This document shows positions 10,528 through 17,856 of a stretch of 41,060 nt of DNA, piece after piece. This DNA is from Candidatus Baldrarchaeota archaeon (GTDB lineage Archaea; Asgardarchaeota; Baldrarchaeia; Baldrarchaeales; DXJG01). The notes below the pieces were generated by a model, which ran no database searches, was not told where the DNA came from, and was given only the letters and a program-made list of their open reading frames with translations. The translations under genes were made by a program, and so were the position numbers. The stretch's first letter is position 1. Every line of letters begins with the position of its first letter. The stretch is taken from positions 1-41,060 of the forward strand of contig JAUQZC010000180.1 of assembly GCA_030587435.1 (NCBI GenBank). The letters are read 5' to 3'.

Positions 10528-10657
10528 TTTAGTTGTAGCTTACTATAAGAATACTTTCAGTTAACTCTCTTTCCTTTTTATCTATCAGCTTAAAGGAAAT
10601 ATTACGCCTAGAAAAACACAAAAATATAAAATCCAAGGGGATTAGGGGGACTAAAGA

Positions 10658-10840
10658 ATGAGATATTTATTTAAACAAGTAAGGATACACAAAATGTTGG
10701 AAATCATTGATGAAATGTTATTGAGAGGATTTAAGAAAGAATATTTGACAGAATATCTTTTATTACGGTACGATCCCACGGAGTTAGCTGATGCATTAAT
10801 TACACTAAGGAAAAATGTATTGGAAAGTTTTGCTGAGTAA
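10658..10840 (+). CDS. Small protein of 60 residues, unknown function
   Basis: The frame starts at ATG 10658, 8 nt after the strong purine-rich site GGGGGA at 10645-10650, and ends at TAA 10838-10840. The product is mostly helical and amphipathic, with MLEIIDEMLLRGFKKEYLTEYLLLRYDPTELADALITLR, suggesting a compact three-helix bundle. I do not recognise the family. An AT-rich TATA-like segment lies near 10622-10630. Codon use and the ribosome-binding site argue for a real gene. It sits between alaS (same strand, 130 bp upstream) and the convergent purA gene. Confidence 0.6.
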   Translation: MRYLFKQVRIHKMLEIIDEMLLRGFKKEYLTEYLLLRYDPTELADALITLRKNVLESFAE

Positions 10841-10903
10841 TTATTCTTTGTTTATCCGTCAAAGACAAAGCTAAAATTATATCCTATGATGGTATCACTG
10901 TGT

Positions 10904-11923
10904 TTATTTTAATTTAATTTCATCTCTTCGATCAATCATTGCATTTATCTCTGGTCCTGTTCCGATTAAAGTCACTGGAACTCCTGTTTCTTGTTCAATT
11001 TTTTCGATGAATTTTTTTGCTTCTGCTGGAAGTTCGTCATATTTCGTTATTCCACGAGTTTCTGGAAACACTATGTCAATTTTTGTTAATGCTATTTGCG
11101 TGGCTCCATTTAACATTACGGCTCTTTTTGCTAATTTGAAGTTGAATGGAGCTGATCTTCTTTTCCTCCCAGTTACAGTTGCTATTTCTAACCATCCCCT
11201 TTTCTTTGCCTCTTCCTCTGGTAGTTCGCCTTCAAGTGGTCCAGATCCTACCCTTGTTACGTAGGCTTTGAAAACTACTATCACATCATCGACTTTCGTG
11301 GGACCTATTCCCACATCAGAGCAGGCAGCCGCTGCACATACATCTTTTGACGTTACAAACGGATAAGTGCCGTGATAAAGGGATAGGTAGGTACCCTGAG
11401 TGCCCTCGATAAGAACACCCTCTCCGCGGTCTAATGCTTCATTAATTTCTAATGGTACATCTGTTAGATACGGTTGTAACTCTGGTATATCTTTAGCAAT
11501 TTTTAGTCTTCTTAAAGCTCTCTCGGCATTGGCAGGGCCACATCCGCTCCCAGTACTGCCAATTTTTCCGTGTAGATGTGAGGATCCTTTATCTTCCTCT
11601 ATATGTTTCCTCTCGATAACACCGCACTGGTAGTCTATGCCAACACGGTCTTTGCAGTTTGTTTCTTCAATTTCCCTGAAAAAAACTTCTGGATTAACCA
11701 GTACGCCTGGACCTATTAAGAGCCTTGCTTTTTCATAGGTAAATCCGCTGGGAATTTGTCTTAGCTTAAAAAGTTTATTATTGATAACTACGGTGTGACC
11801 CGCGTTTGTACCGACTCCAGCCCTAGCAATGACCGCTGGTTTATCTCTAAGAGCAAGATAGGATATAATTTTTCCTTTACCTTCGTCTCCGAAAAATCCA
11901 CCAACAACCACTTCACATGGCAT
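10904..11923 (-). CDS. purA: Adenylosuccinate synthetase, short archaeal form
   Basis: PurA condenses IMP with aspartate using GTP, the first committed step to AMP. The 339-residue length matches the compact archaeal enzyme (bacterial forms are about 430). Visible motifs are the P-loop [11 protein letters not shown] near the N-terminus, GTNAGHTV for IMP binding and catalysis, [33 protein letters not shown] and the guanine-recognition TKIDI. The start is ATG at 11921-11923 behind GAGGG. A CTTATAAG TATA box lies about 34 bp upstream. It is transcribed away from pyrG, so a purine and a pyrimidine nucleotide gene share this divergent spacer. Confidence 0.97.
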   Translation of the reverse strand: MPCEVVVGGFFGDEGKGKIISYLALRDKPAVIARAGVGTNAGHTVVINNKLFKLRQIPSGFTYEKARLLIGPGVLVNPEVFFREIEETNCKDRVGIDYQCGVIERKHIEEDKGSSHLHGKIGSTGSGCGPANAERALRRLKIAKDIPELQPYLTDVPLEINEALDRGEGVLIEGTQGTYLSLYHGTYPFVTSKDVCAAAACSDVGIGPTKVDDVIVVFKAYVTRVGSGPLEGELPEEEAKKRGWLEIATVTGRKRRSAPFNFKLAKRAVMLNGATQIALTKIDIVFPETRGITKYDELPAEAKKFIEKIEQETGVPVTLIGTGPEINAMIDRRDEIKLK

Positions 11924-11953
11924 GCAAATCCCTCAGTTTGTGCTGCCTTTTCT

Positions 11954-11961
11954 CTTATAAG
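11954..11961 (-). promoter_or_regulatory. TATA box for purA
   Basis: CTTATAAG on the minus strand, about 34 bp before the purA ATG at 11923. Transcription would start near 11930-11935, close to the GAGGG ribosome-binding site, so the leader is very short. Confidence 0.5.
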
Positions 11962-12100
11962 CTTTTCCGTTTCATGCATATGTCAACAAGTATCGAACTG
12001 ACAAATTTGAGAAGGTTAAAATTAAGTAAATTTAATCATCCTTAAGGCGGCAATATCTAAGAAAAATAAACATTTACTAGATTTCAGGACAGTAGATACC

Positions 12101-12108
12101 TTTTTATA
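12101..12108 (+). promoter_or_regulatory. TATA box for the box C/D sRNA
   Basis: TTTTTATA lies about 27 bp before 12131, where the terminal stem of the sRNA begins. The spacing fits a dedicated promoter whose transcript starts at the RNA's 5' end. Confidence 0.5.
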
Positions 12109-12130
12109 CAGATTGACATAAGTTAATTGA

Positions 12131-12192
12131 TCGGTCGATGATTGATGCTTCCGGCACTGATATGTGATGACAAGGCATTTGGATGAGGCCTT
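12131..12192 (+). ncRNA. Box C/D sRNA, candidate guide for 2'-O-methylation of 23S rRNA
   Basis: The order of elements is that of an archaeal C/D guide: 5' stem GGTC (12133-12136), imperfect C box ATGATTG (12138-12144), first guide, perfect D' box CTGA (12157-12160), 3-nt spacer, perfect C' box GTGATGA (12164-12170), 12-nt guide CAAGGCATTTGG (12171-12182), D-like box ATGA (12183-12186) and 3' stem GGCC (12187-12190). The second guide is complementary to CCAAATGCCTTG, which I recall as a conserved element of domain IV of archaeal 23S rRNA. By the D+5 rule the methylated base would be the third A of CCAAA. A T-rich stretch follows, and a TATA box sits one promoter distance upstream. Confidence 0.72.
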
Positions 12193-12244
12193 TATTTTAG
12201 CTTTATTGTAAACTAATGCAAGTATACTTGCTTAATTTTTAAGA

Positions 12245-12349
12245 CCTAAAAAGCGACAGAATTTAGGAAAATATTTGTGCAAAATATTTGGTGCGGTCAT
12301 GCTGCCCATTTCTCATCCTTGCTAGTGAATCTACAAGCTCATGAGACCG
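12245..12349 (+). other. Structured segment with tandem direct repeat upstream of pyrG
   Basis: CCTAAA (12245-12250) and TTTAGG (12262-12267) form a hairpin. AAAATATTTGTGC (12268-12280) is followed directly by AAAATATTTGGTGC (12281-12294). CGGTCATG (12294-12301) can pair with CATGAGACCG (12340-12349), leaving two bulged bases. A TATA-like AATTTTTAAG precedes it. It could be a second small RNA or a regulatory region; there is no C/D box pattern. Confidence 0.3.
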
Positions 12350-12462
12350 TCGTTTAATCATACCGCAATATTACACATTGCAGTTGAAGTTAAATACTTA
12401 TCGTAGAATAAATTGATGATCTTTTAATTTCCAACAATATCTTAAAGTTCTTTATACTATCA

Positions 12463-12470
12463 TTTATACA
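12463..12470 (+). promoter_or_regulatory. TATA box for pyrG
   Basis: TTTATACA precedes the pyrG TTG start by about 40 bp. Transcription near 12490 would give a leader of about 17 nt containing GGGGTG (12495-12500), which decides the TTG start at 12507. Confidence 0.5.
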
Positions 12471-12506
12471 TATATTGGGTAGTTAATTTGTTATGGGGTG
12501 TGGAAC

Positions 12507-14208
12507 TTGACAAAATATATATTTGTAACAGGTGGAGTGATGTCTGGTATTGGTAAGGGAGTTACTACAGCCTCGATTGCTAAACTTTTTCAATTTAGAG
12601 GGTTCACTGTCGATGCTATAAAGATAGACCCTTAACACGGCTAGATTCGCCTAGCCGTGGGGGAATTTAAATGTTGATCCAGGTACTCTTAACCCAATAG
12701 AGCACGGAGAGGTTTTTGTAACCGAGGAAGTTTGGGAATTTACACCGGCGGATGGTTTTAAATTTAGAATATCTGAAATTGACCAGGATTTTGGAACATA
12801 TGAGCGGTTTTTGGATAAAAATATACATCCTTGTAATAATATTACTAGTGGACAAGTTTATTTGTCAGTTATTCTTCGTGAAAGGGTTGGAAAATATCTT
12901 GGTAAGACTGTTCAAATAATACCTCACATTACTGATGAAATAAAGAACAGAATTAGACAAGTTGCTATGAGAGAGAAACCAGACATATTGATTATTGAAG
13001 TGGGGGGGACTGTAGGTGACATAGAGGCTATGCCTTTTCTTGAAGCCATAAGACAGTTTCGACTGGAAGAACCTAAAGAAAATACTGCATTGATTCACGT
13101 TACTCTTCTTCCCTTTCTCAAAACTGTTGGGGAGTTAAAGACTAAGCCTACGCAACACAGCGTTAAAGTTCTTCAAGGTATGGGTCTTCAGCCTGATGTT
13201 ATTGTTGGCAGAGCTGAGATTCCCCTAAATCAGAAAATAAAGGAAAAGATTAGCTTATATTGCAACGTTCCTGTAGAAGCTGTAATTTCAAATCCCGATA
13301 CTGATTGCGTATATGAGCTTCCACTTCTTTTTGAAGAGCAAGGCCTCGGGGATTATCTGTCTAAAATCTTAAATCTTCAGAAACGTTCTCCTTCGCTTCA
13401 AACTTGGAAACAGGTTGTATACAAATTTAAGAATTTTAATGACACTGTGAAAATAGCAATGCCTGGCAAATATACAGCTATTATTGATAGTTATATTTCG
13501 ATAAACGAAGCTCTAAAACACGCAGGGGCGCAGTTGGGAGTAAAAGTACTACTTGAATGGATCGAAACCGAAATATTTGAGGAGGATCCGGATAAATTAA
13601 GTATACTGGATAGTTTTGATGGTATTCTTCTTACACCTGGTTTTGGTAAGAGGGGCGTAGAGGGTATGATTGCAGCTGCTGATTACGCCATACTTAATGG
13701 GAAACCGTTTTTAGGAATATGTTTCGGTGCTCAACTTTTGTTCATAGCCTTTTGCAGAAGGATATTAGGGTTAAAGAATGCAAACAGTACGGAAATTGAT
13801 CCAAATACGCCACATCCTGTGGTTGATATGCTTCCAGAACAACGTAGGGTTGAAGCAAAGGGTGGAACCATGCGGTTAGGGGGGCATAGGATTTACATTA
13901 GGAGAGGAACAAAGCTTTTCGAGGCCTATGGAAAGGAAGTCGTTGTGGAGAGATTTAGACATAGATATCATATTATTAAGAAATATGCAGAGAAAGCTGA
14001 AAGTAAAAACTTAGTTGTTTCAGCGTATGATGAAACTGGCAATATCATAAATGCAATAGAACTTGCTAATGATTCTTGGATTGTGGGAGTTCAATTCCAT
14101 CCGGAGTTCAAAAGTAGACCTAATAGACCGTCTCCCATATACGTTGCATTCATCAAGGAAGCCTTAAAACATAAGAGGAATAGGGAGGGAGCAAACACTA
14201 ATGTTTGA
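12507..14208 (+). CDS. pyrG: CTP synthase, gene interrupted by a 31-nt BHB intron
   Basis: CTP synthase aminates UTP to CTP with glutamine and ATP. The coding sequence is join(12507..12634, 12666..14208), 556 residues. Exon 1 starts at TTG behind GGGGTG and encodes the P-loop [10 protein letters not shown] and KIDP; without splicing it stops at TAA 12633-12635 after 42 codons. Exon 2 resumes exactly in the invariant [18 protein letters not shown] motif. The synthetase domain fills about residues 1-285. The glutamine amidotransferase domain has GICFGAQ with nucleophile Cys395, and His521 and Glu523 in FHPEF. Compared with E. coli there are about 13 extra residues after GEVFVTE (12727-12782). 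The 3' end overlaps nurA by 8 nt. Confidence 0.93.
12635..12665 (+). other. Archaeal mRNA intron (31 nt) with bulge-helix-bulge splice site in pyrG
   Basis: The 5' side reads CCCT (12629-12632), bulge TAA (12633-12635), inner stem CACGGCTAG (12636-12644). After a 6-nt loop the 3' side reads CTAGCCGTG (12651-12659), GGGG (12660-12663), bulge AAT (12664-12666). CCCT pairs with GGGG (last pair U-G), making the 4-bp central helix between two 3-nt bulges. Cutting after the second base of each bulge, as the archaeal tRNA endonuclease does, removes 12635-12665 and joins TA to T, giving Tyr in PYLNVDPG and restoring the frame. The outer helix is weak (A12628-U12667, G12627-U12668), a relaxed BHB form. 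Confidence 0.9.
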
Positions 14209-15355
14209 TTTACAAAGACAAGTAAAAAATGTTGTAAAAAACCTCATAAAAATCGAAGAAGGTAAAGAAACTTTTTGTAACATCCTCAGATCCATTAAAA
14301 GAAAAGCAGAAATTTCTTTTTTGCCTAAGATTGGCCGGATGGATCTATTAGAAAACAGATTCACATATTCGGTGGTTCCTACCAGTCTTAAAGGTCTTTG
14401 CATAGCTGGAGTTGATGGCGGAGTTGTTAGTAGATCTTTACATTGTGCTGATATGATTATTACTAGGGCTGTAGCAGCTATTTTTAGATACGAATCTGAA
14501 AAGGGTCCTTATGTTGAATATTTCCCGGATAAGTTTCCAGAACCAAAAATAATAGTTAATATTACTCCGTTAAACAGAATTAATTCAGAAATAAATGCTA
14601 ATTTAGAGAGACTTAAAGCTGAGTTGGAAGTAGCAATTAAGGCTCAAGATGAGTATACCATTGATGTAATTCTTCTTAATGGATCGCTTCTTCCGCAAGT
14701 TACAGATAAACCTTTTACCCCGAGTACATCGTTAACCAGAAAGTACGAAGAAATTCTAGATTTATATGTAAAGTTGTATGAAAAATCCATGGAGACAAAT
14801 ACTATTTTAGCTGGGGTGATCGAGGACAGTAGAAGTACAAGATTCATGCAAATTATAAATAGAATACTTCCACACATGATTTATAAATATCCCGAACTCA
14901 GAGATCTATTAAATTTTGATTACAGACAAGTATTAAGACTAATGAGAGATTCAGATTTTTTATTCCGATTTTTGGACGTGGGCGAGAGAACTCTAACGTT
15001 TCAATATTCCGAAAATCCGTACGAACACCCGATTCTAAAAGATTTAAAAGATAGAGGATGGAAGCAGCCAATTGCAGTTTTTTATCTTAAAACTGTGGAA
15101 TTTGATATTCCACTTCGAATAGAATATTTAACATCCAAATTCAACCCCATAACTTTAGCAAACAGGTTAGCTTCAATAATTTATCCTCTTTCAAGCTACC
15201 ATCCTGAGTACGCAACTCCTTCAGTCATAGTTGAAGCAGATGCAAGAGCAAGGCTCCTTGAATCAGACCTTGAGATCGTTTATGACAGTTTGGTTCACGC
15301 TATGGGGATAACACCCTCATTACTCAGACTTAGGCGAGATAGAAGACCATTTTAA
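14201..15355 (+). CDS. nurA: NurA, 5'-3' DNA nuclease partner of HerA
   Basis: NurA is a dimeric RNase H-fold nuclease that resects DNA ends with the HerA translocase, together with Mre11-Rad50 in archaeal double-strand-break repair. The 384-residue product has the N-terminal metal-site motif IAGVDGGVVSRS with Asp72, a second acidic segment DVILLNGSLLP, GVIEDSR and the C-terminal YPLSSYHPEYATPSVIVEADARARL. The start ATG 14201 overlaps the end of pyrG by 8 nt behind GGGAGGGA, so it is probably translated from the pyrG mRNA and would depend on the same transcript. herA follows 89 bp later with its own promoter-like sequence. Confidence 0.93.
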   Translation: MFDLQRQVKNVVKNLIKIEEGKETFCNILRSIKRKAEISFLPKIGRMDLLENRFTYSVVPTSLKGLCIAGVDGGVVSRSLHCADMIITRAVAAIFRYESEKGPYVEYFPDKFPEPKIIVNITPLNRINSEINANLERLKAELEVAIKAQDEYTIDVILLNGSLLPQVTDKPFTPSTSLTRKYEEILDLYVKLYEKSMETNTILAGVIEDSRSTRFMQIINRILPHMIYKYPELRDLLNFDYRQVLRLMRDSDFLFRFLDVGERTLTFQYSENPYEHPILKDLKDRGWKQPIAVFYLKTVEFDIPLRIEYLTSKFNPITLANRLASIIYPLSSYHPEYATPSVIVEADARARLLESDLEIVYDSLVHAMGITPSLLRLRRDRRPF

Positions 15356-15418
15356 CATCAGATTAGATAATGGTTTTAGCGCCACTTTATCCTAACCGAC
15401 TTATCACATAAGAAAGAA

Positions 15419-15427
15419 TTTTATAAT
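15419..15427 (+). promoter_or_regulatory. TATA box for herA
   Basis: TTTTATAAT is centred 22 bp upstream of the herA ATG at 15445, the distance expected for a leaderless transcript. No ribosome-binding site is visible before that ATG, which agrees. Confidence 0.5.
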
Positions 15428-15444
15428 GTTTCATTTTTAAAAGC

Positions 15445-16971
15445 ATGGGGATACATGTGGAAAGGGAAATAGGAACGGTTATATGCACCAGTAATGGCCC
15501 AAGTGCTGTTGAATTCAACTTTGTAGTTACAAATACCTCCTTACCTGTGCCAGTTAGAACTGGCCAATTCGTTGAAGTTAGAACTGAAGAAGGAATGATG
15601 ATTGCTCAGGTAACCGAAATTGTAAAGACTAATAGGTATTTTATGCATGCTGAGGCGGTTAGAGAATATGAGAAGGGAGGAAGACCGCTAACAGCAATAT
15701 TCCCAGTTGATAAATGGGAGTACATCATAGCTAAGGCAAAACCACTTGCAGTAAGTGTAAACGGGCAATTAGAAAGAGTAACTTTTCCGCCGTCACCGGG
15801 AGAAAAAGTTAAAATTGCAGATAAAGATACATTGGCAAAATTTTTAGGGTTAGATTTAGAAAATGGTGTAGAACTTGGCACGGTTCGCTATCATAATGTG
15901 CCAGCAAAGTTAAATCTTACAAGATTACTTCAAAAGCATTTAGCTATCCTTGCAATTTCTGGAGCTGGTAAATCTTATCTTGCATCCGTTTTGACGGAAG
16001 AATTATTGTTACGTGATCCCTCGAAAGGAAGGGTTGCGGTTGTGATTATTGATGTTCATGGAGAATACGTTTCTTTTGCCGAAAAAATAAGTGGTAACAA
16101 TTATGTGGACTTTTCTGATAAAGTTTCCGTCCTTAAAAGTTCCTTCTTCCAAATAGCTGTTCCTCAAATAAGTGAAAGAATGTTTGGAGAACTTCAACCG
16201 CAAATGTCGCCGATTCAGATAAGGGAATTAGGTAGAATTTTAAAAAACCTTAAAAAGAAAATGTACGAAACAGGACTTCCTTATTCTCTTCAAGATGTTA
16301 TAAAGGAAGTAGAACATGACGAGAAGATGAGCACACGAACAAAGGAAGCTCTTCTCGGATGGCTATACGACTTGGAAGATACCGGGCTTTTTGGACCTGT
16401 TGAATCTCCGAATTTAGAAAACATCGTAAAACTAGGCCGTGCAACAATAATTGACTTGAGTGAAACAATAAGCTTGAGAAAGAAACAGATTTTAGTCTCA
16501 TATATTGCGCAAAGGCTTTTTGACATGCGTAAGCAGGAAAAAATACCACCATTTATTTTAATCCTAGAGGAAGCGCATCAATTTTGCCCCGAAGCAAGAA
16601 AAGAACTTGCAATATCGAAAGGTATTATTGAAACTATTGCCAGGGAAGGAAGGAAGTTTTTTGCATCTCTCTGCCTCATAAGTCAAAGACCCGTAAAGCT
16701 GTCAACAACAGTACTGTCACAGTGCAATACTCACATAATTCTTCGCATTACAAACCCCTATGACTTAAAACATATAGGTGAAAGTAGTGAGGGAATAGAT
16801 AAAGCTGTACTAGATGTTATCACAACTCTTAACGTAGGTGAAGCCCTAGTGGTAGGTGAAGCCGTAAATTTCCCACTGTTTATCAAAATTAGAAAAAGAA
16901 AAAGCAAAGAACCAAAACATGCGTTGAACTTAGAAGAAGTTGCAAGAATCTATGAAAAAAAATTTACTTAA
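15445..16971 (+). CDS. herA: HerA, hexameric DNA translocase of end resection
   Basis: HerA is an FtsK/HerA-family ATPase that pumps DNA into the NurA nuclease. The 508-residue product has an N-terminal HAS-barrel (about residues 5-110, GTVICTSNGPSAVEFNFVV onward), the Walker A AISGAGKS at 170-177, Walker B FILILEEAH near 370-377 with the catalytic Glu pair, and the C-terminal sensor region ISQRPVKLSTTVLSQCNTHIILR. The C-terminus IRKRKSKEPKHALNLEEV is basic. Length is typical of archaeal HerA. It is directly downstream of nurA, the conserved archaeal arrangement. The start is ATG 15445 without a ribosome-binding site but one TATA distance from TTTTATAAT. Confidence 0.95.
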   Translation: MGIHVEREIGTVICTSNGPSAVEFNFVVTNTSLPVPVRTGQFVEVRTEEGMMIAQVTEIVKTNRYFMHAEAVREYEKGGRPLTAIFPVDKWEYIIAKAKPLAVSVNGQLERVTFPPSPGEKVKIADKDTLAKFLGLDLENGVELGTVRYHNVPAKLNLTRLLQKHLAILAISGAGKSYLASVLTEELLLRDPSKGRVAVVIIDVHGEYVSFAEKISGNNYVDFSDKVSVLKSSFFQIAVPQISERMFGELQPQMSPIQIRELGRILKNLKKKMYETGLPYSLQDVIKEVEHDEKMSTRTKEALLGWLYDLEDTGLFGPVESPNLENIVKLGRATIIDLSETISLRKKQILVSYIAQRLFDMRKQEKIPPFILILEEAHQFCPEARKELAISKGIIETIAREGRKFFASLCLISQRPVKLSTTVLSQCNTHIILRITNPYDLKHIGESSEGIDKAVLDVITTLNVGEALVVGEAVNFPLFIKIRKRKSKEPKHALNLEEVARIYEKKFT

Positions 16972-17095
16972 TCTACATTTGACGCAACTCTAAAATTAAA
17001 TTACAAGTCCAAGCTCATTTTAACAGATTATAAAGAAAATTAAAAGATCGCATCTGCTCATTTTACTTAAAAGAGGATGTAATAAGAGGGAAAGG

Positions 17096-17371
17096 TCATT
17101 TAATTTTAATAACTATTCTTTCAACTGCAGGTTCACAGACTTTTCTCACCCCATGTTCACCAGGCTCATATCTGCTTCTAATTAAACCAGCCTTCTCGAG
17201 AATCTTGACTTGGGCAGAGATATTAGCCTCTGTTTGGTTTAGTACTTCAGCAATTCTGCTTACGTCCATTTTTTTCTCTCTAAGTAGTTTAAGAATTTGC
17301 CAGCGTGTTTTTGATGCCAGCGCTTTTGCTATTTTTGCTACGCTCTCATCTTCTACAACGAGTTCCTGCAT
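17096..17371 (-). CDS. ArsR-type winged-helix regulator
   Basis: The 91-residue product is a single winged helix-turn-helix of the ArsR superfamily: IAKALASKTRWQILKLL, REKKMDVSRIAEVLNQ, TEANISAQVKILEKAGLI as recognition helix, then a wing with RSRYEPGEHGVRKV. There is no metal-binding CxC pair, so a metal sensor is not indicated. Such small proteins often autoregulate. The start is ATG 17369-17371 behind AAGGTGG, and a TATA box on the minus strand at 17426-17433 sits about 55 bp upstream. It faces a 485-bp AT-rich region and is divergent from the DUF460 gene. Confidence 0.88.
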   Translation of the reverse strand: MQELVVEDESVAKIAKALASKTRWQILKLLREKKMDVSRIAEVLNQTEANISAQVKILEKAGLIRSRYEPGEHGVRKVCEPAVERIVIKIK

Positions 17372-17425
17372 AGAATAACCACCTTATGTATCTTGTTTTA
17401 TTTGAGTTATTTCTCTAAGTGAAAA

Positions 17426-17433
17426 CTTATAAA
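17426..17433 (-). promoter_or_regulatory. TATA box for the ArsR-type gene
   Basis: TTTATAAG on the minus strand, about 55 bp upstream of the ATG at 17371, predicting a leader of about 30 nt that contains the AAGGTGG ribosome-binding site. Confidence 0.5.
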
Positions 17434-17740
17434 TTTACCTTTTTTATCTATCATTTATATTTTCTCAATTAAACAAAAAATATAGTTTAGAACAACAAAA
17501 TAATATATATAATATTAATTGTTTTTCACTACTTTTATATTAATTGAAAAGCAAAACTACAGCGTCACCTAATGTATTTTAATTTAAGGTTTAAATAAAG
17601 ATGTGTATAAGCTATAATAATAACTTGATAGATAACATAGAGAATTTCAACCCATCTATCTCTCATAGAAATAGCTTGGAAATAATGTCCACTTAAGAAA
17701 ATGTCAAGTTAACTGTTGTATCACTTACATAATTTAGAGT

Positions 17741-17757
17741 ATTACTTAAGAAGTAAT
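17741..17757. repeat. Perfect 7-bp inverted repeat, possible operator
   Basis: ATTACTT (17741-17747) and AAGTAAT (17751-17757) are separated by AAG. The repeat lies about 100 bp before the DUF460 start. Dyads of this size suit a dimeric winged-helix regulator such as the neighbouring ArsR-type protein, but that link is inference. Confidence 0.3.
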
Positions 17758-17856
17758 ATGAAAACACCTAAATCTCAGATATAGTTTCGGTCAAATATGC
17801 TGAAACCAATAAACTAAGAAAGAATTTTCTTGTATGGTGTTTTTCGGTGATTTTTA

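Larger units (their letters stand above)
11924..12506. other. 583-bp divergent region between purA and pyrG
   Basis: This is the longest non-coding stretch in the left half. From left to right it holds the purA promoter on the minus strand (11954-11961), a TATA box at 12101-12108 driving a box C/D sRNA (about 12131-12192), a second TATA-like AATTTTTAAG near 12234-12243, a structured segment with a direct repeat and stem-loops (12245-12349), and the pyrG promoter at 12463-12470. Confidence 0.6.
17372..17856. other. 485-bp AT-rich divergent region
   Basis: The spacer between the ArsR-type gene and the DUF460 gene is strongly AT-rich. It holds the minus-strand TATA box at 17426-17433 and repeated TATTAATTG segments near 17514-17545. 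A perfect inverted repeat ATTACTT-AAG-AAGTAAT at 17741-17757 could be an operator for the DUF460 side. I see no RNA gene or credible small ORF. Confidence 0.45.

Noticed and set aside
12631..12670. pyrG interruption as a transposable element, sequencing error or pseudogene lesion
   Set aside because: No target duplication or transposase is present. The removed piece fits the BHB cutting rule exactly and restores an invariant motif, which random insertion or error would not do.
12727..12782. Second intron in pyrG
   Set aside because: The extra residues are in frame, but only an AATTT/AAATT stem is found and no 3-4-3 bulge-helix-bulge geometry; a protein loop is more likely.
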